This document shows positions 14,652-23,049 of a stretch of DNA of 64,000 nucleotides, one piece after another. Within the stretch, counting starts at the first letter, position 1; each line of letters begins with the position of its first letter. The notes beneath the pieces are model-generated. The model did no database searches. It saw only the letters and a list, made by a program, of their open reading frames with translations, and was not told the DNA's origin. The stretch lies in contig NZ_JAHYBZ010000009.1 in NCBI RefSeq assembly GCF_019430885.1, positions 281,762 through 345,761 on the forward strand. The letters run 5' to 3'. This DNA is from Roseomonas alba (lineage in GTDB: Bacteria > Pseudomonadota > Alphaproteobacteria > Acetobacterales > Acetobacteraceae). The position numbers were made by a program, and so were the translations under genes.

Positions 14652-16507
14652 TGAAAGCGACCCTCGATCGCCGCGGCGCCGTCGCGGCTGTCAGTGCCCT
14701 GGTCATGGTGGCCGTCGTGGGCTTTGCCGGTCTCGCCATCGATCTCAGCCGGATCTGGATGCTCAGCGCCCGATTGAAGACGGCGGTCGATGCCGCGAGC
14801 CTGAACGCCGCACGGACGATGACGAGCACGACGGTCGACGAGACGTCCACGCGGCAGCTCTTCTGGGCCAATTTCAATCAGAATGGCTGGTCGAACCGGT
14901 TCCTCGGCTCGACCGTCCCCACGACGCCGGCACAGCCGGTGATCCAGCGCCTGAGCGATACGCGCATTCGGCTCACCGCCACGGCGACGCTCGATACGAC
15001 GCTGTTTGGCATCATCTCCCGCCAGACCACGCCATTGGCCGAGACGACAGTGGCGGAGCGCGAGGCCACCGGGCTCGAACTCGCGGTCGTGATGGACCAG
15101 ACGTCCTCCATGCGCGGCTCGAAGCTTGCCGCCGCGCAGGCTGCGGTCGGAACGATGCTGGCCACGCTCTACGGCTCGGACGATACGAAGCGAAACCTCT
15201 TCGTCTCGGTCGTTCCCTTTGCACGCACGATCAATATCGGCCCCGGCAACGCCAATTTCCTGAACACCACCAGCATGCCCGGCGGCTGGGACCTGGCGCG
15301 CTGGAACGGCTGTGTCGAATCGCGCGGTGGCGGCCAAGACATCACCGATATCGGCCCGACGACCTCCGCCGGCCAGCTCAGACCGTACTTCTACGCCAGC
15401 ACCTTCCGCCGGGTCGGCTGGGCCACCGTCACCGGGAGCCCTGCATCGCCGAGCAATACGGTCGCGACGCTTGCCAGGAATGCGACGCTCTGGGCCAACG
15501 CCACCGGCGTGCCGCAGTATCGCGGCGGTGGCACGAGCAACAGCGGCACCGGCGTGTGCACGACCGCCAACGCCTATGGGGCGATCACGGTCGCGCTCTA
15601 CGCCTCGGATACGGCGAACTCGACAACCAACTACCGCGTTGCCTTCTGCCGCGGCGACAATGACTGGAACTCGACCGTCACGCTTTCGACCAACAGCGGC
15701 AACGCGAACTACAATGCCGAATATGCCGACCGAATCAGCCAGGGCCTGGAAGCCGGCATGGCCAATGATTCAACGGTCGCCGCCGCGGGCCGCAATACCC
15801 TGTGCGCGCAAAGTCCCATCCTGCCCCTGACCGCCAGCCGCGCCACCGTACAGGCCGCCGTCAACGCCATCACGGCACCCATCAAGAGCGGCGGCACGAC
15901 CATCGTCGCCGGCATGCAGGGGGCCTGGTACACGCTGAGCCCTGAATGGCGGAATTGGTGGCCGGGCAGCGCCGTCAGCCCTAACCTCGGTGTCCTGCCG
16001 CTCGCCTACAACACGCGCAACATGTTCAAGGCCGTCGTCATCCTGACCGATGGCGACAATAACTGGCAGGCGGCCTATGCCGGCAACAGCGTTCGGGGTT
16101 CGCCGGCGAACTCGGAGTTGCTCTACAACGCCTACGGCCGGATCAACCCGGATTCGCGGCCGCCCGACACCGTCACCAACTGGAACACGATGTTCCCGTC
16201 CTCGCAGATTACCTCGGTCACGCAGACCAATGCGGACGCCGCGCTCGATACGCGCTTCGCGGCTATCTGCCGGGCCATGAAGAACCCTGACAGCACGCTC
16301 GCCAACAGCGACAACCCGAACAACCACCGCATCCGTATCTACGTGATCGGGTTCGAGGTCGCGAACAGCACGCAGCGCACCATGCTGCAGAATTGCGCCA
16401 GCACGCCGAACTCCCCCTACTACTTCGAGGCTCCGTCCGCGTCGGATCTGCAGCGGGCCTTCACCGAGATCGCCAATTCGCTGAGCAGCCTCCGCCTCGT
16501 CGAGTAG
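14648..16507 (+). CDS. TadG-like protein with von Willebrand factor A domain
   Basis: This 619-residue protein begins with a TadG-type leader (DRRGAVAAVSALVMVAVVGFAGLAIDLSRIW, residues 8-37) that anchors it in the inner membrane. A VWA domain follows from about residue 144; its metal-ion-dependent adhesion site is DQTSS at 150-154 (a variant of DxSxS) with a matching TDGDNN near residue 465. A long insertion rich in Thr, Asn and Ser lies inside the VWA domain. The ATG at 14648 overlaps the previous stop (ATGA); a second ATG at 14651 is possible. TadG proteins are thought to anchor the Tad apparatus at the envelope. Confidence 0.8.
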   Translation: MMKATLDRRGAVAAVSALVMVAVVGFAGLAIDLSRIWMLSARLKTAVDAASLNAARTMTSTTVDETSTRQLFWANFNQNGWSNRFLGSTVPTTPAQPVIQRLSDTRIRLTATATLDTTLFGIISRQTTPLAETTVAEREATGLELAVVMDQTSSMRGSKLAAAQAAVGTMLATLYGSDDTKRNLFVSVVPFARTINIGPGNANFLNTTSMPGGWDLARWNGCVESRGGGQDITDIGPTTSAGQLRPYFYASTFRRVGWATVTGSPASPSNTVATLARNATLWANATGVPQYRGGGTSNSGTGVCTTANAYGAITVALYASDTANSTTNYRVAFCRGDNDWNSTVTLSTNSGNANYNAEYADRISQGLEAGMANDSTVAAAGRNTLCAQSPILPLTASRATVQAAVNAITAPIKSGGTTIVAGMQGAWYTLSPEWRNWWPGSAVSPNLGVLPLAYNTRNMFKAVVILTDGDNNWQAAYAGNSVRGSPANSELLYNAYGRINPDSRPPDTVTNWNTMFPSSQITSVTQTNADAALDTRFAAICRAMKNPDSTLANSDNPNNHRIRIYVIGFEVANSTQRTMLQNCASTPNSPYYFEAPSASDLQRAFTEIANSLSSLRLVE

Positions 16508-16570
16508 GCGCCGGTCCGCGATCGTTCTGGCGGCCGGCCGGAAACACTGCGCCCGGTCGGCATGCTCGCC

Positions 16571-16837
16571 CTAGGACAAGCCCTGTCCCTTCACATTCCG
16601 CCGCACCCGCCGGCGCGCCGGCCTGAGAGCGGCCGCCATCACCGCATCCGGCGTCGCCCCGCGCGCCATCGCCATTCCGGCCGCAGCGGCACCCTGCGTG
16701 AAGGCAACGTGCTTTTCCACGGCCATCCGCGCCAGCGCCGGCGCGGCGTTGTGCGGCTCCGCCCACAGCGCCAGGCTGCGGCGGAGCATCACCATCTGCG
16801 CTTCCGCCAGGAAGCGCCACGCATCGAATGGGGTCAA
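16571..16837 (-). CDS. Small conserved-looking protein coupled to peroxiredoxin
   Basis: This 88-residue protein is Ala-rich and helical (MVMLRRSLALWAEPHNAAPALARMAVEKHVAFTQGAAAAG) and ends in a very basic tail (RPARRRVRRNVKG). It would start at a TTG at 16837 that overlaps the peroxiredoxin TGA by four bases, which suggests translational coupling. The helical, Met/Ala-rich composition recalls phasin-like granule proteins, but this is only a compositional resemblance. The non-ATG start and small size make the gene call tentative. Confidence 0.5.
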   Translation of the reverse strand: MTPFDAWRFLAEAQMVMLRRSLALWAEPHNAAPALARMAVEKHVAFTQGAAAAGMAMARGATPDAVMAAALRPARRRVRRNVKGQGLS

Positions 16838-17316
16838 AGGGCTGCCAGCACGGCCTCGGCCTTGCTGACCTCGAAGGCGCCGGGCGCCTCGATGGCGATA
16901 TGCGTCACCTTGCCGTCCTTCGCCACCAGGGCGAAGCGCTGCGCACGCACGCCGAGGCCGCGGGCCGTCAGGTCGAATTCGAGGCCCATCGCCTTGGTGA
17001 AGACGGCCGACCCATCGGCGATCATCACCACCTGGTCGGTGATGCCCTGGTCCTTCGCCCAGGCGCCCATGACGAAGGCGTCGTTCACCGCCATGCAGGC
17101 GATCGCATCCACGCCCTTCGCCTTCAGGGCATCGGCCTGCTGCACGAAGCCCGGCAGATGCTTGGCCGAACAGGTCGGCGTGAAGGCACCAGGCACGCCG
17201 AACAGCGCGACGGTGCGGCCCTTGAAGAACTCGCCCGTGTCGAGTTCCTTCGGCCCTTCGGCCGTCGCCTGCATGACCTTGACCGCCGGAATGCTGTCGC
17301 CAACGCTGATCGGCAT
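16834..17316 (-). CDS. Peroxiredoxin (Prx5-type)
   Basis: This 160-residue thiol peroxidase reduces hydrogen peroxide and organic peroxides. The peroxidatic Cys49 lies in the motif VPGAFTPTCSAKHLPGF, diagnostic of the Prx5 (AhpE/PrxV, redoxin-domain) group. The start at 17316 follows an AGGAGGA ribosome binding site read on the - strand; longer open frames upstream cover the next gene's region and are not credible. Length is typical for the family. It overlaps a possible small downstream gene at 16837. Confidence 0.9.
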   Translation of the reverse strand: MPISVGDSIPAVKVMQATAEGPKELDTGEFFKGRTVALFGVPGAFTPTCSAKHLPGFVQQADALKAKGVDAIACMAVNDAFVMGAWAKDQGITDQVVMIADGSAVFTKAMGLEFDLTARGLGVRAQRFALVAKDGKVTHIAIEAPGAFEVSKAEAVLAAL

Positions 17317-17418
17317 ATCGTCCTCCTCGCTGCAGCGTCGGGTGTAGCGCGGGCCGGGCGGGCTGTCATCGGGCGGCAAAGGCTTGCGTCGGCCGGCCGG
17401 TGGCGCCAGATGGCAGGT

Positions 17419-18009
17419 ATGGCCTCCTCCTCCCCGCCGCCGACCGACACCGATGGCAGCAACCTGACCGGGCATCTGCTGATCGCCATGCCGGGCATGC
17501 AGGATCCGCGCTTCGATCATTCGGTCGTGTGCCTCTGCGCGCATTCCGAGGACGGGGCGATGGGGCTGGTGGTAAACCGGCCGCTATCGGGCCTGTCCTT
17601 CGACGATCTGCTGCGCCAGTTGCAGGTCGAACCGCTGCCGCCGCAGCGGCGCATCCGCATGGTCGATGGTGGCCCGGTCGAAAACAGCCGCGGCTTCGTC
17701 CTGCACAGCGACGACTGGTCCACCGAGGGCAGCCTGCCCGTCGTGCCGGGCCTTGCCCTCACGGCGAGCCTCGACATCCTGAAGGCGGTGGCCTCGGGTG
17801 GCGGGCCGAAGGATTGCGTCCTGGCCCTTGGCTATGCCGGCTGGGCGCCGGGGCAGCTCGAGGACGAGATCCAGCGCAATGCCTGGCTGAACGTGCCGGC
17901 GGACGGGTCCCTGGTGTTCCGCGACGATACGAGCCACACCTGGGAAGCTGCGCTGGCGAAGCTGCGCATCGACCCCGCCCTGTTGTCCGGTACCGCCGGC
18001 CGCGCCTGA
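17419..18009 (+). CDS. YqgE/AlgH family protein
   Basis: This 196-residue cytoplasmic protein shows the full YqgE/AlgH pattern: LTGHLLIAMPGMQDPRFDHSV near the N-terminus, GAMGLVVNRPL, a GGPV motif near residue 80, and a C-terminal GYAGWAPGQLEDEI. The biochemical function of the family is not established. The ATG at 17419 is chosen over the ATG at 17410 for a slightly better upstream purine stretch; the N-terminal 15 residues are low-complexity. The DHCW-motif cupin gene follows after 11 bases. Confidence 0.85.
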   Translation: MASSSPPPTDTDGSNLTGHLLIAMPGMQDPRFDHSVVCLCAHSEDGAMGLVVNRPLSGLSFDDLLRQLQVEPLPPQRRIRMVDGGPVENSRGFVLHSDDWSTEGSLPVVPGLALTASLDILKAVASGGGPKDCVLALGYAGWAPGQLEDEIQRNAWLNVPADGSLVFRDDTSHTWEAALAKLRIDPALLSGTAGRA

Positions 18010-18020
18010 GGACCACCCGC

Positions 18021-18362
18021 ATGAAGATGTCCGCCATTCCCTTCGATACGACCGACTGGTCGGACATCGAGCCCACCCGCCATGCCGGCGAGAAGGGCGA
18101 ATCCCTGTGGCGCACCCGTTATGTCGGGCCAGAGGGCAACCAGATCCGCGTCCGCATGGTCGAGCACTCGCCGGGTTATGTGTCCGACCATTGGTGCCAG
18201 AAGGGGCATGTCTTGCTGGTGCTGGAAGGCGAGATGGAGACGACCCTCGCCGATGGCCGCGTCTTCACGCTGAAGCCGGGCATGTCCTACCAGGTCGCGG
18301 ATGGCGCGGAGCCGCACCTGTCGCGCACGACGACAGGCGCGAAGCTGTTCATAGTCGACTGA
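18021..18362 (+). CDS. DHCW-motif cupin-fold protein
   Basis: This 113-residue single-domain cupin carries the distinctive SDHWCQKGH segment near residues 55-63, in the position where cupins bind metal, followed by the usual LVLEGEMETTL and KPGMSYQVAD strands. The Cys and His residues suggest metal binding. Substrate is unknown. It lies 11 bases after the AlgH gene and is probably co-transcribed with it. A hairpin at 18373-18398 follows. Confidence 0.8.
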   Translation: MKMSAIPFDTTDWSDIEPTRHAGEKGESLWRTRYVGPEGNQIRVRMVEHSPGYVSDHWCQKGHVLLVLEGEMETTLADGRVFTLKPGMSYQVADGAEPHLSRTTTGAKLFIVD

Positions 18363-18372
18363 AGACCTGTCT

Positions 18373-18398
18373 CAGACGTCACCTGACGGCGACGTCTG
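18373..18398. terminator. Hairpin between convergent cupin and DUF983 genes
   Basis: CAGACGTC at 18373-18380 pairs with GACGTCTG at 18391-18398 around a 10-nt loop. It lacks a T-run on either side. Its place, 11 bases after the cupin stop and before the 3' end of the DUF983 gene, fits a weak bidirectional terminator. Confidence 0.45.
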
Positions 18399-18490
18399 AA
18401 GTCGGGCAACCGGCCGGCACCTCGTGCGTATCCCGGATGGCTGGCGGGTCGGGGCATGGCCCGACGCCGGATCCGCAAGACAGGTTCGGA

Positions 18491-18862
18491 TCACTGCCGC
18501 GCGCTGCTGCGCGTGACGCCGGTCGCCCAGGCGAAGCCGATCACCATGCCCTTCATGAAGGGCAGCAGGCCGACGGTGACGCCTAGGACGATTGGCAGCC
18601 AGATGGCGAACTGGACCCACAACTCGGGCGCCCAGACCTTGTCCGACCAGAAGACGAAGGGGAAAACGATGTGCCCCACCAGCAGCAGGGCGAGATAGGG
18701 CGGCGCGTCGTCCGACGGATAGGCGGCATTGTCCGCGCCACAGACCTCGCAGCGCGGGCGCACCTTTAGGAAGCCCTGGAAGAGATGCCCCTCGCCGCAT
18801 TCGGGGCAGCGGAGGCGAAGACCGCGCTTCACGCCCTCGAGGATCCTGGATGACCCGGCCAT
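18491..18862 (-). CDS. DUF983 family membrane protein
   Basis: This 123-residue protein has the DUF983 layout: a zinc-ribbon-like CPECGEGHLFQGFLK and CEVCGADN pair in the first half and two transmembrane helices in the second half (about residues 55-75 and 80-105). DUF983 proteins are small membrane proteins found in alphaproteobacteria, often near cytochrome oxidase genes; function is unknown. The start at 18862 is fixed by a GGAGGGA ribosome binding site. It is divergent from the MocR regulator, with the likely operator between them. Confidence 0.85.
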   Translation of the reverse strand: MAGSSRILEGVKRGLRLRCPECGEGHLFQGFLKVRPRCEVCGADNAAYPSDDAPPYLALLLVGHIVFPFVFWSDKVWAPELWVQFAIWLPIVLGVTVGLLPFMKGMVIGFAWATGVTRSSARQ

Positions 18863-18903
18863 CGGTCCCTCCGTTCCGGCGAAGCCTTTGCACGGCCCTA
18901 TTG

Positions 18904-18969
18904 CCATACAATTTTCGTTGATATACATACAATCAACTTCACCGCAGATGATTTATACGTATTGTATGG
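18904..18969. promoter_or_regulatory. Probable MocR operator and divergent promoter
   Basis: Three copies of one motif lie in this AT-rich region: CCATACAAT at 18904-18912, CATACAAT at 18926-18933 in the same direction, and ATTGTATGG at 18961-18969 in inverse. The last copy lies 12 bases before the regulator's ATG. MocR/PdxR-type regulators commonly bind paired direct and inverted repeats in the divergent promoter next to their own gene. The site could control both the regulator and the DUF983 gene. Confidence 0.7.
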
Positions 18970-18981
18970 CTTCGTGACAAG

Positions 18982-20394
18982 ATGACCTCATCCGACAATA
19001 GCGACTGGCTGCCGCGGCTGGCCCCGGACAGTGGCCCGATCTATCGCGCCATCGCGGATGCCATCGGCGCCGCGGTCGCCGACGGGACCCTGCCGCCCGG
19101 CCGCCGCCTGCCCACGCACCGTGCGCTGGCCGAGGCGCTCGGCGTCGATCTGACCACCGTGACCCGCGCCTATGCCGAGGCGCGGCGCCGCGGCCTGCTG
19201 GATGCGACGGTAGGCCGCGGCACCTTCGTCCGGGGCGGCGGGGCACGGGCCATATCCCGGCTCGGCGAGGGCCAGGCCCCGGTCGATCTCGGCATGAACC
19301 TGCCGCCGATCCTGGATGATCCGCCCCTTCCCCTGCTGCTCCAGCAGGGCTTCGCGCGGCTGCTGACTGAAGGCCATGTCGCGGGGCGCCTGACCTATCG
19401 GACCGGCGCAGGCAGCGCGGCGGAGAAGGCCGCCGGGGCAACCTGGCTCGAACCCACGCTCGGCGCCGTCGCGCCCGAGCGGGTGCTGGTGACACCCGGT
19501 GCGCAGCCCGCCCTCACAACCGTGCTGGGCAGCTTGGCGGCGCGCGGCGAAACCGTGCTGACCGATCCGCTGACCTACCCCGGGCTACGCGGCCTTGCCG
19601 CTCAGCTCGGGCTGCATCTGCTGGCCGTGCCCGGTGACGCGGACGGCATGCTGCCGGAGGCGCTCGATGCCGCCTGCCGAGATCAGGCCCCGAAGGCGCT
19701 CTACCTCGTCCCCACCATGCACAATCCGACCGCCATCACCATGCCGCCGGCGCGGCGCGCGGCGATCGCCGAGGTCGCGCTGCGCCACGCCCTGCCGATC
19801 GTCGAGGACGATGCCTATGGGCTGCTCCCCGCCCAACCCCTGCCAGCGATCGCCACCCTGGCGCCGTCGCTCACCTTCCACGTCGCAACGCTATCGAAGG
19901 TTATCTCCCCGGCTTTGCGGCTCGCTTTCCTCGTGGCGCCCGATGCGTCCTGGGCGACCCGGCTGACCGCGGCACTGCGAGCGCAGGTGCTGATGGCCTC
20001 GCCATTGCTGACCGGGTTGATTGTGGACTGGATCGCCGACGGCACGGCGCACGCGGTGCTCGGCGCGATCCAGCGGGAAAGCGCGGCACGCCAACGCATC
20101 GCCCGCGAGATCCTGCCTGCCGAGGCAATCAATGCCCATCCCGAGGGCCTGCATCTCTGGCTGCGTCTGCCGGCGCCGTGGGACCGGCTGCACTTCGCGG
20201 CGCATCTGCGGCGCCAGGGCCTCGCCGTGGTGACGAGCGACGCCTTCACGGTCGATCCCGCCGCGGCGCCCGTCGCGGGGGTGCGGCTCTCCCTGGGAGC
20301 GGCCCCGGGGCGGGCCTCGCTGCGTGGTGCGCTGAAGGCCGTGGCGGAAGCCTTGGCCACGGAGGCAGGGGCCGGGTTCACCGAGATCGTGTGA
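18982..20394 (+). CDS. MocR-family (GntR/aminotransferase) transcriptional regulator
   Basis: This 470-residue protein joins an N-terminal GntR winged helix (about residues 15-80, with the LPTHRALAEALGVDLTTVTRAYAEA recognition-helix pattern) to a fold-type I aminotransferase-like domain (about residues 105-460). The PLP-binding Lys is in VATLSKVISPALRLAF and the substrate/cofactor motif VPTMHNPTA is present. MocR proteins sense PLP or amino-acid-like ligands rather than catalyse transamination. A repeated ATACAAT motif just upstream suggests autoregulation and control of the divergent DUF983 gene. Confidence 0.9.
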   Translation: MTSSDNSDWLPRLAPDSGPIYRAIADAIGAAVADGTLPPGRRLPTHRALAEALGVDLTTVTRAYAEARRRGLLDATVGRGTFVRGGGARAISRLGEGQAPVDLGMNLPPILDDPPLPLLLQQGFARLLTEGHVAGRLTYRTGAGSAAEKAAGATWLEPTLGAVAPERVLVTPGAQPALTTVLGSLAARGETVLTDPLTYPGLRGLAAQLGLHLLAVPGDADGMLPEALDAACRDQAPKALYLVPTMHNPTAITMPPARRAAIAEVALRHALPIVEDDAYGLLPAQPLPAIATLAPSLTFHVATLSKVISPALRLAFLVAPDASWATRLTAALRAQVLMASPLLTGLIVDWIADGTAHAVLGAIQRESAARQRIAREILPAEAINAHPEGLHLWLRLPAPWDRLHFAAHLRRQGLAVVTSDAFTVDPAAAPVAGVRLSLGAAPGRASLRGALKAVAEALATEAGAGFTEIV

Positions 20395-20422
20395 AAGGGT
20401 TGCTCCTGTGCGGCGATGGCGA

Positions 20423-20692
20423 CCGGAGAGGGGCGCCGCCCCTCTCCGGACCTCACCCCGCCAAAGGCCACAGGGCCTTTGGAAACCGTCACTTGGTGCC
20501 GGGCACGACAGGGATTCCCGAGAAACGGCGGATGCACCACGTCCGTAAGCCCGGCTTCCTTCCGGGCGCCGTGCCTTGAGCGCGCTTCGTCATCCCGGCA
20601 TGCCTGTCGCGCCAAGCGCCAGGTTCCGGCGGTCCAGGCTGCACGGCAGCCTGGCGGGGTGAGGCTTGGAGAGGGGCGGTGCCCCTCTCCAA
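20423..20692. repeat. Dispersed hairpin element, copy B
   Basis: This 270-bp copy is among the cleanest. It opens with a perfect palindrome CCGGAGAGGGGC...GCCCCTCTCCGG at 20423-20449 and closes with GGAGAGGGGC...GCCCCTCTCC at 20668-20690. After the left hairpin come CCCCGCCAAAGGCC, GGGCCTTTGG and AAACCGTCACTTGG; an inverted, diverged arm with CGCCAAGCGCCAGG precedes the right hairpin. It separates the convergent MocR and MmcQ/YjbR genes. Confidence 0.85.
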
Positions 20693-20709
20693 TCCACCGG
20701 CCCTTCAGT

Positions 20710-21066
20710 TCAATCCTTCGCCAGTGTCGCCGACACCCGCTTCGGTGCCGTCATCCGCCAGGACCGTTCCACCAGGGCGGCAACCTCGTCCCAATCCACG
20801 CGGCCGGACAGGACCAGCCCGATCCAGCCTTTCGGCCCGACATAAGGTGGGCGGAAGAAGCGGTCCGGGTCGGCCTCGACCAGCATTTCCTGCACGCCGC
20901 GCGGCGCCTTGCACCACAGGGCGCCGCTGCCGTCTTCCATGGGGCGCCACATGCAGAAGATCTTGCCGCGGATGCGCCAGGTCGGCGCCTCCCAGGTCTC
21001 CTGTTCCACCGCTTCCGGCAGGGCCAGGCAGATCGCGCGCAGACGGGACTGCGCGCGGGCGCTCAC
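20710..21066 (-). CDS. MmcQ/YjbR family DNA-binding-like protein
   Basis: This 118-residue protein has the MmcQ/YjbR (CyaY-like fold) domain: LPEAVEQETWEAPTWRIRGKIFCMW near the N-terminus, LWCKAPRG in the middle and GWIGLVLSGRVDWDEVAALVERSWR near the C-terminus. The family is sometimes called DNA-binding, but function is not established. It starts at a GTG at 21066 overlapping the HAD hydrolase stop by four bases, so it is the last gene of a pyrD-HAD-mmcQ unit. Confidence 0.85.
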   Translation of the reverse strand: MSARAQSRLRAICLALPEAVEQETWEAPTWRIRGKIFCMWRPMEDGSGALWCKAPRGVQEMLVEADPDRFFRPPYVGPKGWIGLVLSGRVDWDEVAALVERSWRMTAPKRVSATLAKD

Positions 21067-21923
21067 CAGCGCAGGCTCCGCAGCGCGGCGATGGGGCGAA
21101 CACCTTCCTCATGCGCGACTTCGGCCAGGCGTTCGGGGGCCGGGTTGTCGCCATGGGCCTCGGCCGCCAGCCCGGTCAGAGCCCACAGCGCATCGAGCCC
21201 CGCGGCCTGGGCACCGGCCAGGTCGGTATGCGGCGTGTCGCCGATGGCGATGACCCGATGCCGCGCGGGATGGCCGAGCACCTCCAGCACCGGCTCATAG
21301 ACGGCCGGGTCGGGCTTGCCGATTTCCATCACCGCCTGACCAAGCTCCAGATAGATGTCCGCCAGCGCGCCGGCACAGATCACCTTGCGCCCGCCGACCA
21401 TCACGGCGCGGTCAGGGTTCACGCAGACCATGGGCAGGTTCGCACGTGCGCAGGCCTCCAGGATCGGGCGATAGGGTTCGGCGCTGGTCGGCCCCAGCCG
21501 ATCGTCGGGGCCGGTATTGAGCAAGAAATCCGCCTCGGACGGATCGGAGACGATCTCCGCCACGCCGTCCTCGACGACCGACAGGTCGCGCTCCGGCCCG
21601 ATATGGATGCAGCGATGGCCGAGCTTCGCGAACCAGGCGTGCTTGCGATCGTGCAGCATGCGCCAGGACGCCTCGCCCGAGGACATGATCCCGTCATACA
21701 GCGCGCGGTCGAGCCCCATGCGGTCGAGCATCTGTCCCACCACCCAGGCACGGCGCGGTGCATTGGTCAGGAAGCAGATCGCCTTGCCGCGTGACTTCAA
21801 CTCGGCCAGCGCCTCGGGCACGCCGGGATAGGGCTTGCGTCCGTCATGGACCACGCCCCAGAGATCGAGCACGTAGCCGTCATAGCGGTCGGCGATGGGC
21901 GCGATGCCCTCGAGGATTTCCAT
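21063..21923 (-). CDS. HAD superfamily class IIA hydrolase
   Basis: This 286-residue protein belongs to the TIGR01459-type class IIA HAD group common in alphaproteobacteria next to pyrD or riboflavin genes. The nucleophile motif is DLWGVVHDG near residue 20, motif II is the T of FLTNAPRR, and the C-terminal motifs are GKPDPAVYEPV (Lys) and AIGDTPHTDLAGA (Asp). It is probably a small-molecule phosphatase; the substrate is unknown. The ATG at 21923 shares one base with the pyrD stop; a GTG one codon earlier is an alternative. Confidence 0.85.
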   Translation of the reverse strand: MEILEGIAPIADRYDGYVLDLWGVVHDGRKPYPGVPEALAELKSRGKAICFLTNAPRRAWVVGQMLDRMGLDRALYDGIMSSGEASWRMLHDRKHAWFAKLGHRCIHIGPERDLSVVEDGVAEIVSDPSEADFLLNTGPDDRLGPTSAEPYRPILEACARANLPMVCVNPDRAVMVGGRKVICAGALADIYLELGQAVMEIGKPDPAVYEPVLEVLGHPARHRVIAIGDTPHTDLAGAQAAGLDALWALTGLAAEAHGDNPAPERLAEVAHEEGVRPIAALRSLRW

Positions 21924-22981
21924 CACGCATCCTTGCCGACGGCGTCGGCGACTGAGGTGAATCCGTCGCGCTTCAGCAGCGCGGCGAGGCCGTCGGCCAG
22001 GCGTCGTGGCAGCACGGGCCCGGCATAGGCGAAGCCGGAATAGAGCTGGATCAGCGCGGCGCCGGCGCGGATCTTGGCATAGGCCTGCTCCGCCGTCGCG
22101 ATGCCGCCGACGCCGATCAGCGTCAGCCGCCCGCGCGCGATGCGGAAGACCTTGCGCAGCACTTCGGTGGAGGGTTCGAAGAGCGGCGCACCTGACAATC
22201 CGCCGGCCTCCTTCGCCAGCGGCGAGCGCAGCGTCGCCGGCCGCGCGATGGTGGTGTTGGAGATGATGAGCCCCGCCACGCCTCGCGTCAGGCAGGCCTG
22301 CACGATCGGCGCCAGAGCGTCATCGGCCAGGTCGGGCGCGATCTTCACCAGCAGCGGCGGCGTGCGCGGCAGCGTCGCGCGCTTCGCGGCGATGGCGTCC
22401 AGGATCGCCGCCAGCTTCTCCTCCCCCTGCAGGTCCCGCAGACCCGGCGTATTGGGAGAGGACACGTTCATCGTGACGTAGTCGGCGAAGGGCGCAACGG
22501 CGGCATAGAGCGCGGGATAGTCGCGCTCCGGATCCGCACCTTCCTTGTTGATGCCGACATTGGCGCCGAACACCGCGGGCCGTTCTGCCGGCAGGTCGCG
22601 CAGCCGCGCGACATAGCCGTCCAGCCCGCCATTGTTGAAGCCCATGCGGTTGATGACCGCTGCGTCCTCGGTCAGGCGGAACAGGCGCGGGCGCGGATTG
22701 CCCGGCTGCGGCCGCGGCGTGACCGTGCCGGCCTCGACGAAGCCGAAGCCAAGCCGCATCAGCGGCAGCACCGCCACCGCATCCTTGTCGAAGCCGGCCG
22801 CCAGACCGATCGGGTTGCGGAAGCGCAGGCCGAAGGCCTCGGTCGCGAGGACCGGATCGTCGGCCCCGGAAGCGTGCCCGGCCAGGCCGGCGGCCAGGGC
22901 CTTCAACGCGATGCCGTGCGCGGTCTCGGCATCCAGGCCGCGCATCAGTGGCATCAGGGCGGAAGCGATGGAAGGGGTCAT
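21923..22981 (-). CDS. pyrD: Dihydroorotate dehydrogenase (quinone), class 2
   Basis: This 352-residue FMN enzyme oxidises dihydroorotate to orotate in pyrimidine synthesis and passes electrons to quinone at the inner membrane. The N-terminal hydrophobic helix that distinguishes class 2 enzymes is present (residues 1-40), followed by FRNPIGLAAGFDKDA, GFGFVEAGTVTPRPQPGNPRPRLFR (split over residues 75-100), the NVSSPNTPGLRDLQ catalytic loop with Ser, and GVGGIATAEQAYAKIRAGA for phosphate binding. The ATG at 22981 is chosen because upstream frame extensions run into repeat copy C. Confidence 0.95.
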   Translation of the reverse strand: MTPSIASALMPLMRGLDAETAHGIALKALAAGLAGHASGADDPVLATEAFGLRFRNPIGLAAGFDKDAVAVLPLMRLGFGFVEAGTVTPRPQPGNPRPRLFRLTEDAAVINRMGFNNGGLDGYVARLRDLPAERPAVFGANVGINKEGADPERDYPALYAAVAPFADYVTMNVSSPNTPGLRDLQGEEKLAAILDAIAAKRATLPRTPPLLVKIAPDLADDALAPIVQACLTRGVAGLIISNTTIARPATLRSPLAKEAGGLSGAPLFEPSTEVLRKVFRIARGRLTLIGVGGIATAEQAYAKIRAGAALIQLYSGFAYAGPVLPRRLADGLAALLKRDGFTSVADAVGKDA

Positions 22982-23049
22982 GTCGGGCGTCTTGTGCCCC
23001 GGTCCGGCGCATCGGGAAAGCCCGGTGCCGATGCGCCGTCCGGCAGGAA

